A stretch of DNA of 64,000 bases from Rhyzopertha dominica. Taxonomy: Eukaryota; Arthropoda; Insecta; Coleoptera; Bostrichidae. The DNA is taken from NCBI GenBank assembly GCA_025024175.1, contig QCXZ01000041.1:35149786-35213785 (forward strand). The letters run 5' to 3'. Shown piece by piece: positions 32,760 through 43,499 of this stretch. Below the pieces are notes generated by a model. The model saw only the letters and a program-made list of their open reading frames with translations, was not told the origin of the DNA and made no database searches. Made by a program: the position numbers and the translations under genes. Each line of letters starts with the position of its first letter. The first letter of the stretch is position 1.

Positions 32760-33110
32760 GTCTACCCCTTGTAATCGAGTCCCTTAAGCATATCGGTGTT
32801 GGTGGAAGGCCTCTGAAATATTCATGCGGCATATTAAAATATGCTTAGTGACCGCTTAAAATTTCATTATATTTTGTAATTTTAAATTCTGTTGCGGACT
32901 CCGCATACTCTAAGCGAGGCTGTCCTAAGCCATTTGAATTGGTTTCATTAAGGTGTAGTTACATTTTCAACGTAAATGGCTTTGCCCGAGGAGGATACTG
33001 CTTTACTAATTATTCGAAAACATCGATTGCATATTTAAATTGCCGCCCGGCCCTCGAGACCATGAAGGGGTATGGGATGATTAATTTAGGGTGTAAGCTT
33101 CACTTCTTTA
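32760..33110. promoter_or_regulatory. candidate conserved noncoding block
   Basis: Non-repetitive DNA with GC-richer pieces and AT-rich factor-like words (ATTCATGCGGCATATTAAAA, ACTAATTATTCGAAAACATC, GGATGATTAATTTAGGG). No coding frame. Weak call from composition only. Confidence 0.2.
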
Positions 33111-33261
33111 TTATATAAATAACAAAAAATGGTTATCGAATCTTTGCATACTTCGTTTTTTATGTTACGGTGGGTTGTCTGATCTCCTGTTGCATCCGTA
33201 ATTAATGCTATTTCTTTTTTAATGACGATTTCTGCTGTTAATACCTATACACTTCTTACAT

Positions 33262-34030
33262 TTTACTTCCACATCCAACAGATTGGAAGTATTGTATCGC
33301 GAAAAAAATTTTCAAAATTTTTTATTTACTCATTCGCTTTAAAATGGTCGAAAAGTAAAAAAATTGAGCAAAAAGAATTTCTTGTCTGTGTGTCTGTGTC
33401 TGTGGTTTTATTTGTGGACACGATAACTTTCGAAAGACGAATTTGGCAAACGTATAAATCTCAACTACCCAAAGAAACCTATTGTTTGTGGGGTAAGTAG
33501 GGTATCGGGAAGGGGGTGAAATTGGGGGGTAACTACTTCTTTTTGCAAATTTTTATTTTTTTTTCATTTTAGTGTGTGATTAGTACTATAACTGCGAGTA
33601 TTATTCGCCCTTCTAAATTTTCGATGCAGTAAATTGTTTAGAAGATACTGGCAAAAAAAGCGTCACTTAAAGAAAACGGTTTCTCGTAAATATCTCCGAA
33701 TATATTTAATATATTCAAAAAATGAAAATACCATCAGATAGGAAATAAAATTTCTCACACAAAGTGTCTTAGAAAATTTATCCAAAATGCACTCTTGTAT
33801 TTTTTTTGTTAAGTTAATACTTTACGAGTTATTTGGAAAAAAAAAACATATTTTAAAAATGTATGTATTTTTGCTAATGCCACGAGGATTGTTGTCTTAG
33901 AAAAAATGTGTAGAGGGAAAAAATGCTCAAAACCTATTACTAATGGTTTAGTATGAGAAATAAAAACGTAAATGTTATTTTGACAATTGGAAGTAGAAGT
34001 ATATTGATTCAATTTGCAGCGGTTTTTATC
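33262..34030 (+). repeat. dispersed repeat family X, copy 1
   Basis: Starts ACTTCCACATCCAAC (33265), carries a GTCTGTGTGTCTGTG tract, CGATAACTTTCGAAAGAC, AAATCTCAACTACCCAAAG, GGTATCGGGAAGGGGG and ATACCATCAGATAGGAAATA. It ends near TTGGAAGTAGAAGT and TCAATTTGCAGCGGTTTTT. The terminal word is the complement of the start, giving a short TIR. Direct orientation relative to the copy at 39110-39970, clearly alignable over the length, but about 90 bp shorter. It holds no conserved frame. Confidence 0.85.
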
Positions 34031-35490
34031 CAGATTCGGGGTGTTTTGATTCCAAATAGTAGCACCATTTAGACAAACTCGAAGCTTAACGTTGTCAAAA
34101 TCAAAAATCCATACTCAGTTTGCTCTTATACTCTTACTACCCCTATATTCCCGCATCAGACAAACTTACTGTCCTTAACAAAAAATATAAGTGTATGCGG
34201 AGATACTGCATAATAAATTGCAACAATACTACTGTAACACTTATACCGCAAAAACTAGAGATGGTCAAGATCAATTATATTCAGAATCAATAATAGCATT
34301 AATCGAATCAAATGCATTTTACATTTTTAGTTAATCCCATCTACACGGCAGTTCCTTAGATATGGACTGCTACCAATATCTTCAAGCCAATTTTTTCCAA
34401 ATTTAATTGTCTCCCGATCCGAGACTTTCGGGTCAAGAGCTTCTAACACTATATATGTCGCTAAAATTGTCAAGTTTAATGAGTAATTATTTCATACTCG
34501 TAGGTGAGTTACTTATTATGGGTAACTCCACAAACTATCACGAACTTTTGCGTCTTTCTCCGGTAAGTTTACCTTTGCCTTCAGCCTTATGGGAAAGTTA
34601 ATTTAATAAGTCCCTTTTTTAATTTCAAATAACTTAAAATTATCGCCTCTTTCTATTAAAGAGGATGTAAAAGGAGATCGTGTTTGGTTATTGCGTTCGA
34701 TAAATGGTGATGTATTTGAACAGCTTAATTTTATTTTACGCCTTCGCAGTCTAGTCAGTCGAGATTATATTTATATGCAAACTCTAAATTTGTATGCAAT
34801 ATTTAGAAAGTGTCTGTGTAACACTTGTAATTTTTATAGTTTGATCTGCTTCAACCGTGCACGTTATTTGTATTCAGTACACAACATTTTGGTTACCGAC
34901 TCCCGATCTGCATAAGTTTGTATCTTGAGGTTGTTGCTTGTATCGTAATTTTCATTGCAAGCAGTATAGCACAGCACAGACGTAATAAAATAAGTAACTT
35001 AAGCGATAACCTCATCTCCATAGCTTTTGGTGCAAATGCAATTTATTGTGCCTCCTAATTCTGTATCTATTTTTGCAGTGTTCAGTTTTTTAGATAAAAT
35101 TTGTATGTTGTATAGATTATATTTTCTTGTTGAATTGTTTCACTTGCTTTTGCAGTTTTTTATAAAAAGGTATAAAGGTCGTATTTTATAATATATTTTC
35201 AAGATGGAAGCGATTCACATTAATCAATTCACGACATTCAGTGATTTAACTGAATTTTGTACTAAGAATATTTGATCGACAAATACAACTGTGAGTGATG
35301 TTTATTTATTCATCGTTATGATCCTTCAAGTCATCGCGTCTCATTCATGTATAGTCGATGTAAATTGTCGGGAAATTATCGATAACGAATTATATTCCCA
35401 CTCTTAGCTTCTTATTAGAATAGCCGATCAGAACTATAGCTAATGATTTCAGTGCACACAGAAGGGAAAATGCAGTTCATTTAGCTGCTG
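34030..35490. other. no recognised gene
   Basis: AT-rich DNA, nothing supported. Confidence 0.6.
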
Positions 35491-35499
35491 ACCAAGGAA

Positions 35500-36520
35500 A
35501 GCTGACAACTCTGTTCAAGGCCTTAGACACCATTAATCATGGAATCCACATTTCTATTGACACTAGAATGCATATGGAGGTTGTGACCTTTTTTACTAAC
35601 TACCTTATCAATAAGTATCAAGTTGTTATATGTTATGAAAGCGTACTGGGAGCTTTGCGTGTCTGTAGAGGTGTTCGGCAGGGATCCATTCTGTTTACTT
35701 CTGTTTACTATTTATACTGCTGAATTTAAATGACACTCAAATTTATCTTTATTATTTTCCTGATGCAATATCACAAGCAGCTACAGCCATAAACTTTGGT
35801 TTGCATAATCTTGCTAAAATATCTTTAGATCATCACCTTAATCTAAATCCGAGCAAGACCGTCGCAATTATTTTTGGAATAAAACCGGATAGAGCAAGAG
35901 TAAATCATGTAAATATTCCAAAAGTATGTGTAAATATCGAAGACGTTACTTAAAACTGAAGGAAAAAATTTAGGACTTTTGATGCTGATTTGAGAGTTAG
36001 TGATTATGTGTCAAAATGTTTGCAAGAAGCTTATTTGGACTTGAAAATGATGTACCGGCATAGATATGATTGATAAGGGGCAACAAGTTTAGTTTGCAAC
36101 AGCTTAATATAAGTCATTTTAATTTCTGTGATTGATTATATGGTCCATGTCTGGTTCAATTTGATGTTAGGCGTGTACCGGCGGATACGTTCTTGCGAAA
36201 GATTCGTTTCTGGATTGCGTAAGTACGGCAGAGTTAGTTGCGTTTTGAATGAACTTAAGTGGCTGAGCATGTGTAACAACATGCACATTCTATAAAATAA
36301 TTCACTAGAAGACCTTCAAATTTGTTTGTGCTGTAAAATACGATAACGCAGTGATGTGCATGCTATTGGCGTCTGGTTTAAATCAGCGCTTACGCCACCA
36401 ATACACCATACGGCATTATATAATATACATAAGGTTTTCAGTAACTTACCTGCTGACGTTCTGTGCTATTCACTTTATAAATTTGGATGCCGCATCCGTC
36501 GCCTCATATTCTATTCTCAG
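35500..36520 (+). pseudogene. Jockey/CR1-type LINE ORF2 remnant (reverse transcriptase to C-terminus)
   Basis: Plus-strand blocks in order: KALDTINHGI, FFTNYLINKYQVVI, CRGVRQGSI (about 35500-35690). After a deletion across the catalytic ADD box come NDTQIYLYYF, SLDHHLNLNPSKTVAIIFG, NLGL, DLRVSDYVSKCLQEAYLDL, then FCD.LYGPCLVQFD and NELKWLSM (to about 36280). A tail reading HHTALYNIHKVFSNLPADV follows. These match the palm, thumb and C-terminal blocks of Jockey/CR1 reverse transcriptases. Several frameshifts and stops. It belongs to the same superfamily as the minus-strand LINE at 28-31 kb but is a separate, older insertion. Confidence 0.85.
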
Positions 36521-36529
36521 CTGTAGATT

Positions 36530-37930
36530 TCCTATAGATTTTTTCTCTCTCGTGTTGTATTCATTGTTGCTACCTTTTTTTTCGTTGTCGTCGACCGTGT
36601 TCTTATCGTCTTCGCATTAATGCTATTTTGCTTACAAGCATTGTGCAGTCTTCTGCTTAAAATTTTGGATATTCAGACTCATTACGTTAAGTTTAACGGT
36701 TTGGGGAAAGAACGGTTTTAACACAGAACTTCGCCGTTTCCACTTATTACTTAAAATCTCAATTTTTATTTTATAATTGAGTATTTATAGATTTGTAAAT
36801 TATTTATAATAATTATGAAAATTTTGCTTCTACTGTAAAATGAAGTAGATTACAAACCATTTAAATAATCAGGATGTTCACGTGGTCAGTTCTTGTGACT
36901 AGATGATGACGTACGCAAACGACGACTAAAAATTACATTGTCATAGTGAGCTTTGTGGGCATTGGAAATGGGAGGTTATTTTTGCTTTCGAAACATAATC
37001 GTGCTTTTTAGCAATATTCCCAACTAAAGTTTCTTTAGCATGCTTTTATGCTCAAAATACGACACAACGTAACGATCTAATGATTGAATATTTCAAACTG
37101 TCACTGTACACAACTCGAGCGATTTGTGTGCTGTCAGTTGAAAACAAGCATTTTCACTTGACTAGTAAGGGAAGAGAAAACAATGTTTTTATTTTAAAGT
37201 TACCTAATAAAAATTAAAAATAAAAGCAATTTCCCTATACTTTGTGCTATTAAAAAAAATTATGTATTCAGTTCAATGATAAATATAGTTTAAAAGTACA
37301 AGTATGCGAGATAAGAAAAAATTTATCAAAACCCATATGCATAGATGTTGCCTCTGTAATCCACCTGTCACAAATCAATGACAACAGCTCAAAAAAGTTG
37401 TTTGGAAACGCCTACAACCATAAGCTATCATTTAGCAAAAACCCAAGGTCAATATGGTGCTTAGCAACCTAGATCTCACTATCCATGGATGGAAGAGCAT
37501 ATAAACGCTGTTATCACCTCTGGTAGGTTGCGCTAAAATTGGAAAACGGAACAAAAAAAGGAGAAATTTTTAACTGTTTGGAGGTCATTTAAACTAGAAG
37601 CAAAAAACGAACTGAACAAAATAGAGGTTTTTACAAAAGGGATCTAGTTAATTTGGGTGGAAGGACCACAAAATTTTACTTAGAACTATGTTTTTCGGAC
37701 TCATAGATACAGAGGAAGAAGATACGTAAATGGCACTGGTCTACTACACATCTATTCTTATACGAAAACTTATTTAATAACGCCCCAACCGCCTTTTCCA
37801 GTACCTTCGTTGCAGAAATTAATTAAATAATAAGAATATAATTAAAAGCAATTCCTGAGTTTACTAAAGCAATTATAGTTATAATGATCACAGCTTTCCA
37901 AGCTTTCACTTTATTATGACAGCTAGTTCA
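36530..37930. other. mostly unassigned; weak repeat at 37340-37530
   Basis: 37385-37430 (AAAAAAGTTGTTTGGAAACG, CCTACAACCATAAGCTATCAT) and 37523-37545 (GGTAGGTTGCGCTAAAATT) resemble 42355-42395 and 42495-42515 in the same order. This suggests two very old copies of one repeat. The rest shows nothing. Confidence 0.4.
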
Positions 37931-37946
37931 AGCGACGACCCCACAG

Positions 37947-38584
37947 CACTGATCTCTAAATAACTGGATGTCGCTTAGATACCAAAATACATGTAAATTG
38001 TTTGTGATAGATTTAAGCCACTTTAGCGCCTAGCCGCTGGTCCTTGTACTAAAATTATGACAAAGGTTCGCTTTTGCGATAAGTATGACGTTAATGATTG
38101 ACGGTTAAAATCGTGAACCTTTATAGTCCGCATTAACATTATACATTATACACCTTTCACAGTAAGAAGCAAAGCACGTGATGTTCGTTTTTGTTACTGA
38201 ATGGCATATTCGGCACCCACGGCGATTATATAACTTAAGTATGGCGCATTGCGAATTTTGTAAAAAAAGATCTACTACATCGAAGCACCTCTTATTCCAC
38301 TTGTAAGTGTTTCTTATCTTTATAGTAATTGTGTGCAGCCAATACAACTCATCACCTGTCTGCAGATTTCCAAAAGATGATCGTTGTAGTGTTTGAGTGA
38401 GAAACATGCGCCGTACAAACTGGATATTACGTTTACTCATAACCATATAGTTAAGGATCTAACCTAAAATTTGGATGCGCCGTTAAATTGATAGTACGAG
38501 TACCAGCGGCATGGTGGCGCACGAGTTTCTACTTATCACAGTTTTGAATGACTTACGCGACATCCTGTTATTTAGAGATCAGTG
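37947..38584. mobile_element. 638-bp TIR element
   Basis: Inverted ends start CACTGATCTCTAAATAAC and agree at 29 of the first 31 bases or so. Weaker similarity continues to about 105 bp (shared GCCGCTGGT...CTTGTACT). The 8 bases outside are CCCCACAG (left) and CCCCTTAG (right), possibly a worn 8-bp target duplication. The minus strand has a 113-codon frame (38105-38446) with a Cys-rich end (CRICHSV...CFASYCERC) that resembles a zinc-binding tail, but I cannot assign it. Probably a nonautonomous DNA transposon, hAT-like if the 8-bp duplication is real. Confidence 0.7.
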
Positions 38585-38589
38585 CCCCT

Positions 38590-39108
38590 TAGCATTGCCT
38601 GCGGGACGCGGGACAAGAGGGTCCAGAGTTAAAATGCATAAAATTGTGAAACACGCACAGGAAGGCGTGAATTAAATGGTCCATGCATGTAATCAGCAAT
38701 ATTAAAATTCAGTGGTATCGTTCCTTGATTATTCGGATTCCACTAACAATTAAAAAATATATTTATTTCTCTGGCCACTACTCACGTCGCTACCCTAACT
38801 TTACATCTTACGTTACGAGGTATCGTCTCAAACTAGATGGAAGTTAAACAGTGATTTTCTAACCATAGCGAGAATCATAAGGGTAACCGTGATTTAAGAC
38901 AGTCATAGTGATCACTACAATTTTGTAGTAAGTTGGATGTAATAAAACTTTGTACTACATATTTTGAGCTCCACCAACACATCCGAGTTTTTGTCATCTA
39001 TTTGGAAATTAGGACTTGGGTCAATCACCTGCTGTTGGCCAAAGGAGCAATAATTATTTTAGATACAAGCTTTTAAACTAAATTGATATTACTTAGGAAG
39101 AAACCATT
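38590..39108. other. no recognised gene
   Basis: Nothing supported. Confidence 0.6.
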
Positions 39109-39109
39109 A

Positions 39110-39970
39110 ATTACTTCCACATCCAACGAATGGCATTGTATCGCGAAAAAAATTTTCAAAAATTTTGATTTGCTCATTCGCTTTAAAATGGTCGAAAACG
39201 CAAAAAAAACAAAATTTGAGCAAAAAAATTTCTTGTCTGTCTGTGTGTCTGTGTGTCTGTGGTTTTGTTTGTATACACGATAACTTTCGAAAGACTTAAT
39301 ATATGAACTTGAAATTTGGCAAACATATAAATCTCAACTACCCAAAGCGACCTATTGTTTGTGGGTAAGTAGGATATCGGGAAGGGGGCGAAATTGGGGG
39401 GGTAACTACCCTTTTTGCAAATTTTATTTTTTTTATATTTTTTTCGTTTTAGTATGTGATTAGTACTATAACTGCGAGTATTATTCGCTCTTATAAATTT
39501 TCGGTGCAGCAAACTATTTAGAAGATATTAGCAAAAAAGCGTCACTTTTTTTCTTAAATATATCCAAATATATTTAATATATTCAAAAAATGAAAATACC
39601 ATCAGATAGGAAATAAAATTTCTCACAAAAAGCGTCTCAGAAAATTTATTTAAAATTTTGACATTTTCGAAATATTTGCAAAAAAAACTTATTTTGGTCC
39701 CTGCTCGTACGATTTTTTTAAATTTTGGTATTATATAGAAAATCAAATTTCTGATCAGAAAGCACTGTTGTAATTTTTTTGTCAAGTTAATAATTTTCGA
39801 GTTATTTGCAATACCAATTTTAAAATTTATATATTAAAAAAATGTGTTGAGAGACAAAATGCTCAAAATCTGATTACTAATCGTACAGTATAATAAATAA
39901 AAACGTAAATGTCGTTTTGACAATTGGATGTGGAAGTATTGAATCAATTTGCAGCGGTTTTTTTTCCGGT
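39110..39970 (+). repeat. dispersed repeat family X, copy 2
   Basis: Starts ACTTCCACATCCAAC (39113) and ends TTGGATGTGGAAGT (39924-39937), the exact complement over the first 14 bases, followed by ATTGAATCAATTTGCAGCGG shared with copy 1. It contains the same TCTGTGTGTCTGTGG tract and TATCGGGAAGGGGG. An extra stretch near 39650-39750 (TTTTGACATTTTCGAAATAT) is absent from copy 1. Confidence 0.85.
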
Positions 39971-40007
39971 TTTCATCATGTTATAAAATTAAGAAACTAA
40001 TTTAGAA

Positions 40008-40588
40008 TTATCGGCACTAAAACACTAAATATTTGTAGATTTTTAGTAATTTATTTGTCACATTGACACGTTTCACTAACACTGTAGTTTCAACAGATAA
40101 ATTCTAATCTGCAAAGGCTTGTGAATACACTATTTATACAAATTTGTTTACAGCCTAATATATTTTACAACACTAAATTCTTCCAGTCTGAACTATTACA
40201 TTTTTAAGACGTCCCTTTTATTATATTGGATCTTCTTTTAGCCATTTTCTATTGCCTTGCTGTATTCATGTGGTTATTGGACTGCTGTTATTGTTCGTTG
40301 TTAATTTGGATACAGTAAAGAAAAATAATATGGCTAAAAGAGGAGAAGAAGATACAATGCAATAAAATGGACGTCTTAAATAGATAATAGTTTAGAGTGG
40401 ATTCCACCATCATAAAATTTTAATGTTATAAAGTACATTAGGCTGTAAACGAATTTGTATAAATAGTGGTTTCACAAACCTTTGCAGTTAAGAGTATATC
40501 TGATGAAGCTACAGTGTTAGTCAAGCGCGTCTTAATAAAAAAGAAATTATTGAAAGTCTACAAATATTCAGTGTTTTTATACCGTTAA
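40008..40588. mobile_element. 580-bp foldback element
   Basis: The left arm (40008-40258) and right arm (40322-40588) are inverted copies at roughly 80% identity, separated by about 60 bp. Shared words include CACTAAATATTTGTAGA, CTAACACTGTAG, CACTATTTATACAAATT, TTTACAGCCTAAT and TTAAGACGTCC. The arms reach almost to the centre, so transcripts would form a long hairpin. No coding potential. Flanks are AATTA-rich on both sides but a target duplication cannot be fixed. Confidence 0.85.
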
Positions 40589-40679
40589 TTATGGACGATT
40601 TTCTTCAAGTGAAAGTTACATCAGTCCAAATACTAATCTAGAATGTTAACGACTAAGAGCTCTTAATTTATTTATCGTT

Positions 40680-41330
40680 CCATAACCTTTCGGAACTCGC
40701 TCCTCTTTAAAATCTGCCCGCCCCATCTTCCTCCCGCTTTTTCACGGAAAATCCCGCTCCATACATACACGCGAGTAGTTGGTAACCCCATTGGCAACTC
40801 TAGTTCAAGGTTACATTGCACATCTTGTAATGTTCATGTTTTGCAACACACAAAATTACATTGACAAGAAACTGCAACCTAAGAAGCTATCTTTTGAAAG
40901 AAGATCGTGCTCCCTGGAATCACGCTTATTTAGTTCATACACATAACGCCACTGGTCAAACAAGACGAAAAGAAGTTTCTTTGCTTTACCACCCACATTG
41001 GCTCCAACGTCATGGTCCGACAGTAATCAGCTGGTAATAGGATTTTAATATGAGAATTAAACAAATTTTTTGCTCCTTTTAACACTGCATCGGCGTCCGT
41101 TAGAGCGGAACACAATTAACAGATTAAAAAGAGGTACAGTATGAGATTTAACTTTGAATTAGTCCCGTATGCAGGCGGTTGGACCGCGGTCGCAACGAGA
41201 TGCGGCCTGAAATATGCGGCGCGTTTAAATACACATACATTTCTGTGAATTTCGCCATCCGTTAAGCGCATTTAGCTTTATCCGTTCAGGTTTTACAGGA
41301 ACCGTTTGTTTTTTCCAATATCATCGGTAT
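40680..41330. promoter_or_regulatory. candidate conserved noncoding block
   Basis: GC-richer, non-repetitive sequence (for example GCAGGCGGTTGGACCGCGGT near 41172 and CGTTAAGCGCATTTAGC near 41265) without a plausible coding frame. Weak, composition-based call. Confidence 0.2.
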
Positions 41331-41339
41331 AATAAACAC

Positions 41340-42780
41340 GGCAGCTATGTATACCGGATGTAGATACTTTTATTATAGGTGGATTATCAAAAATCTACGT
41401 TTGTCACCATATAACTATCCTAAAAATATTTAAATGAGTACCGTAAATTTAGGCTGCTTTACCACCACGGGCCTGCTCGGCGACGACTTCTTTTCATTTT
41501 GTGATAATGTGCGGCATAAGAGATGTACTCAACGAATATTTGGATAAACCAAGAAAAGTCCGAATGTAAAATAAAAAACTGTCTTGTATCAGATTTTATT
41601 GACTCTTTTATTAAAATATAGCTCAGTATGAAAACGGCTTGGTTTCGGTTGGCAATTACAATTTTTTTTCAGACGTAAAGGCTTTTAAATTAAACCACTA
41701 CGACGAGACCAATATTACGGACGCACCAATTTTCTAAGATAATTGAACGTGATCCTATCGGGAAAAATGTGCAAGCAGTGCAAGTGGCTGGTTTTTGAAT
41801 ACATTTTTTATTATTATTTTTTAATTTATATTCATTTGATGAAGCCAGTCGTTCTTGTAGCCGCATTTGGACCTGTTAGGAAAAATTCGAAGGAGATTTT
41901 AGACCTGCGGGCTAATATACAGGTAGCATCCCAGAATAACAATTGCCACGGCTGTTTAGCAAATTATGAAACTGGATCAATGTCACTATAAGTCAAAGCT
42001 TAAAACCTGATTTCAGAGCTGCTTATTTTTTCCCTAACAAACCATACGAAGTTTAAAAGCGCATTTCTGGTAAACCAAAGTAGATAATGAAGAGTGAAGT
42101 TGCTCCAAGGATATTGAGGGGTGTTGGGAGGACAGAAACGTAAACGAAGCAAAAATAGTTAGCAATACCTACTAACCTACATACATGGGTGTTGCCAGCG
42201 CAACTCATCGGTCACAAATCGGTATCAATATACTTTAGGTGCCATGGTTTATGCCCTTCATAGCTAACGGCATCCTCGAAGGAACGTGTCGAATTTTGTA
42301 TAAAAAAACGAGCATTTTGACCCCAGGGGCAGCAACGTGGTGACCTTATCTGAAAAAAAGTTGTTTAGGCACGCCTACAGACTATGAGCTACCATCTACA
42401 TCTACATACACTCGATGTCAATCCGACGCTTAGGAGCCAAGATCATACCATTAACTGACTGACGCCAAATTAAGCGCATCGGCATTCCCACTGATTGGTT
42501 TGCACTAAAATTTGAACTTGGATCAGATGCCAGTAAAAAGAACTCAGAAACTAGGCGACTCTTCTGGCGTTGACGACGGAACTTTCACTTCTGTAAAAGT
42601 ACATTAAATTTCTTTGCAAACTATCCCCACCTCGAAGAATCAACAGACAAAGAAAAAGAAAATTTTGTCAATAACAATAGTACCAAAGTGACGATAAAGA
42701 TTTCATATTAGAATAGATTTTGTCAAATAAATGCACTTTTATATTTAAAATCTGACTACCAAGGAATATATTTTTAAAAC
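41340..42780. other. no recognised gene
   Basis: Holds one weak old repeat segment (42355-42520, partner near 37385-37545). Otherwise nothing supported. Confidence 0.5.
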
Positions 42781-42784
42781 GCTT

Positions 42785-42925
42785 TTATAGGAATTGTGCG
42801 GGATAACTTGTAATATTTTTAAGATGCTGTTCTGGTAGCCCTATGGGGTTGTAGCTGCTGCTTTCCCCGTTCCCGTTGGCGGACTGGGCTATCACCACCT
42901 CTTCCTTGTTGGTTGCACTCCCCAT
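42785..42925 (-). pseudogene. gag N-terminal fragment
   Basis: ATG at 42925-42923 opens a 46-codon frame beginning MGSATNKEEVVIAQSANG, ending at TAA 42787-42785. The start resembles gag of insect gypsy-group elements. Truncated, so no capsid or nucleocapsid part remains. Confidence 0.55.
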
Positions 42926-43005
42926 AGTCTGATTGCAGTATTTAACGGTCGTGAGCTTCCGGTTGGGTTGCGTTAACAGCTGGGCTGCGCGTTGTTCTCG
43001 AGTCG

Positions 43006-43172
43006 GTGGTCACCAGTTGTGGTAGTCCACCGTCCACGTCGGGTTGCAGTGAGTCTTCGTCCATCAGAGGATTGCAGGTTCTTCTCGGGTTCACCAGTTA
43101 TGATAGTCCATCGTCCACGTCAGGTTGCAGCGAGTCTTCGTCCATCGGAAGATTGCGAGTTCTTTCACCAGT
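43006..43172 (-). repeat. leader with triplicated primer-site-like motif
   Basis: ACTGGTGA occurs at 43172-43165, 43098-43091 and 43017-43010 on the minus strand. The 74-81-bp units between share CTGCAATC, GATGGACGAAGACTC and CTGCAACC(T/C)GACGTGG. Only the first lies directly after the LTR. Confidence 0.8.
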
Positions 43173-43499
43173 TGTAGGGTGTGGGTCCAACAGGCAGGGA
43201 GGTTTGATGAAAAGATCAAGTTATGGTACACACGGTTTATTGTAGGTTACATCGGTGTATTTATAACAGAGGATACTTACTGAATAACTTAGGTCTAATT
43301 ATATTTCAATATTTATATGGCTAATTCCTGCCATCGGTCTACTTTCCTATTTACTATTTAGATCTATACAGTGGATTATTTACTATCACCAGTGCACTCG
43401 TATAAACACGGATATGCAAGCTCAGCTTATGTCGCGTAATTGCTGACACACTTGAGAATGTTTTATTCCGGTTTACCTTGTGATAACTAGGTCCCCACA
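43173..43499 (-). repeat. 5' LTR, about 327 bp
   Basis: Starts TGTGGGGACC and ends CCCACACCCTACA. It has TATAAATA (43265-43258) and AATAAA (43241-43236) about 20 bp further on, a plausible promoter and polyadenylation arrangement. Without a second LTR the start is inferred from the TG and could be further upstream. Confidence 0.55.

Larger units (their letters stand above)
42785..43499 (-). mobile_element. gypsy-type LTR retrotransposon 5' end
   Basis: On the minus strand a TG...CA-bounded LTR (43499-43173) is followed at once by a primer-binding-site-like ACTGGTGA, a duplicated leader and a gag start. The element breaks off after about 50 codons of gag. Only the 5' end is present: no second LTR, pol or env was found. 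The order LTR-PBS-leader-gag makes the identity firm at superfamily level. Gypsy is inferred from the ACTGGTGA primer site and from a gag start MGSATNKEEVVIAQ that resembles insect gypsy-group gag. Confidence 0.65.

Noticed and set aside
38105..38446. piggyBac-type Cys-rich tail
   Set aside because: The CxxC pattern only loosely fits, and the element's ends and flanks (no TTAA, ends CACTG) do not fit piggyBac.
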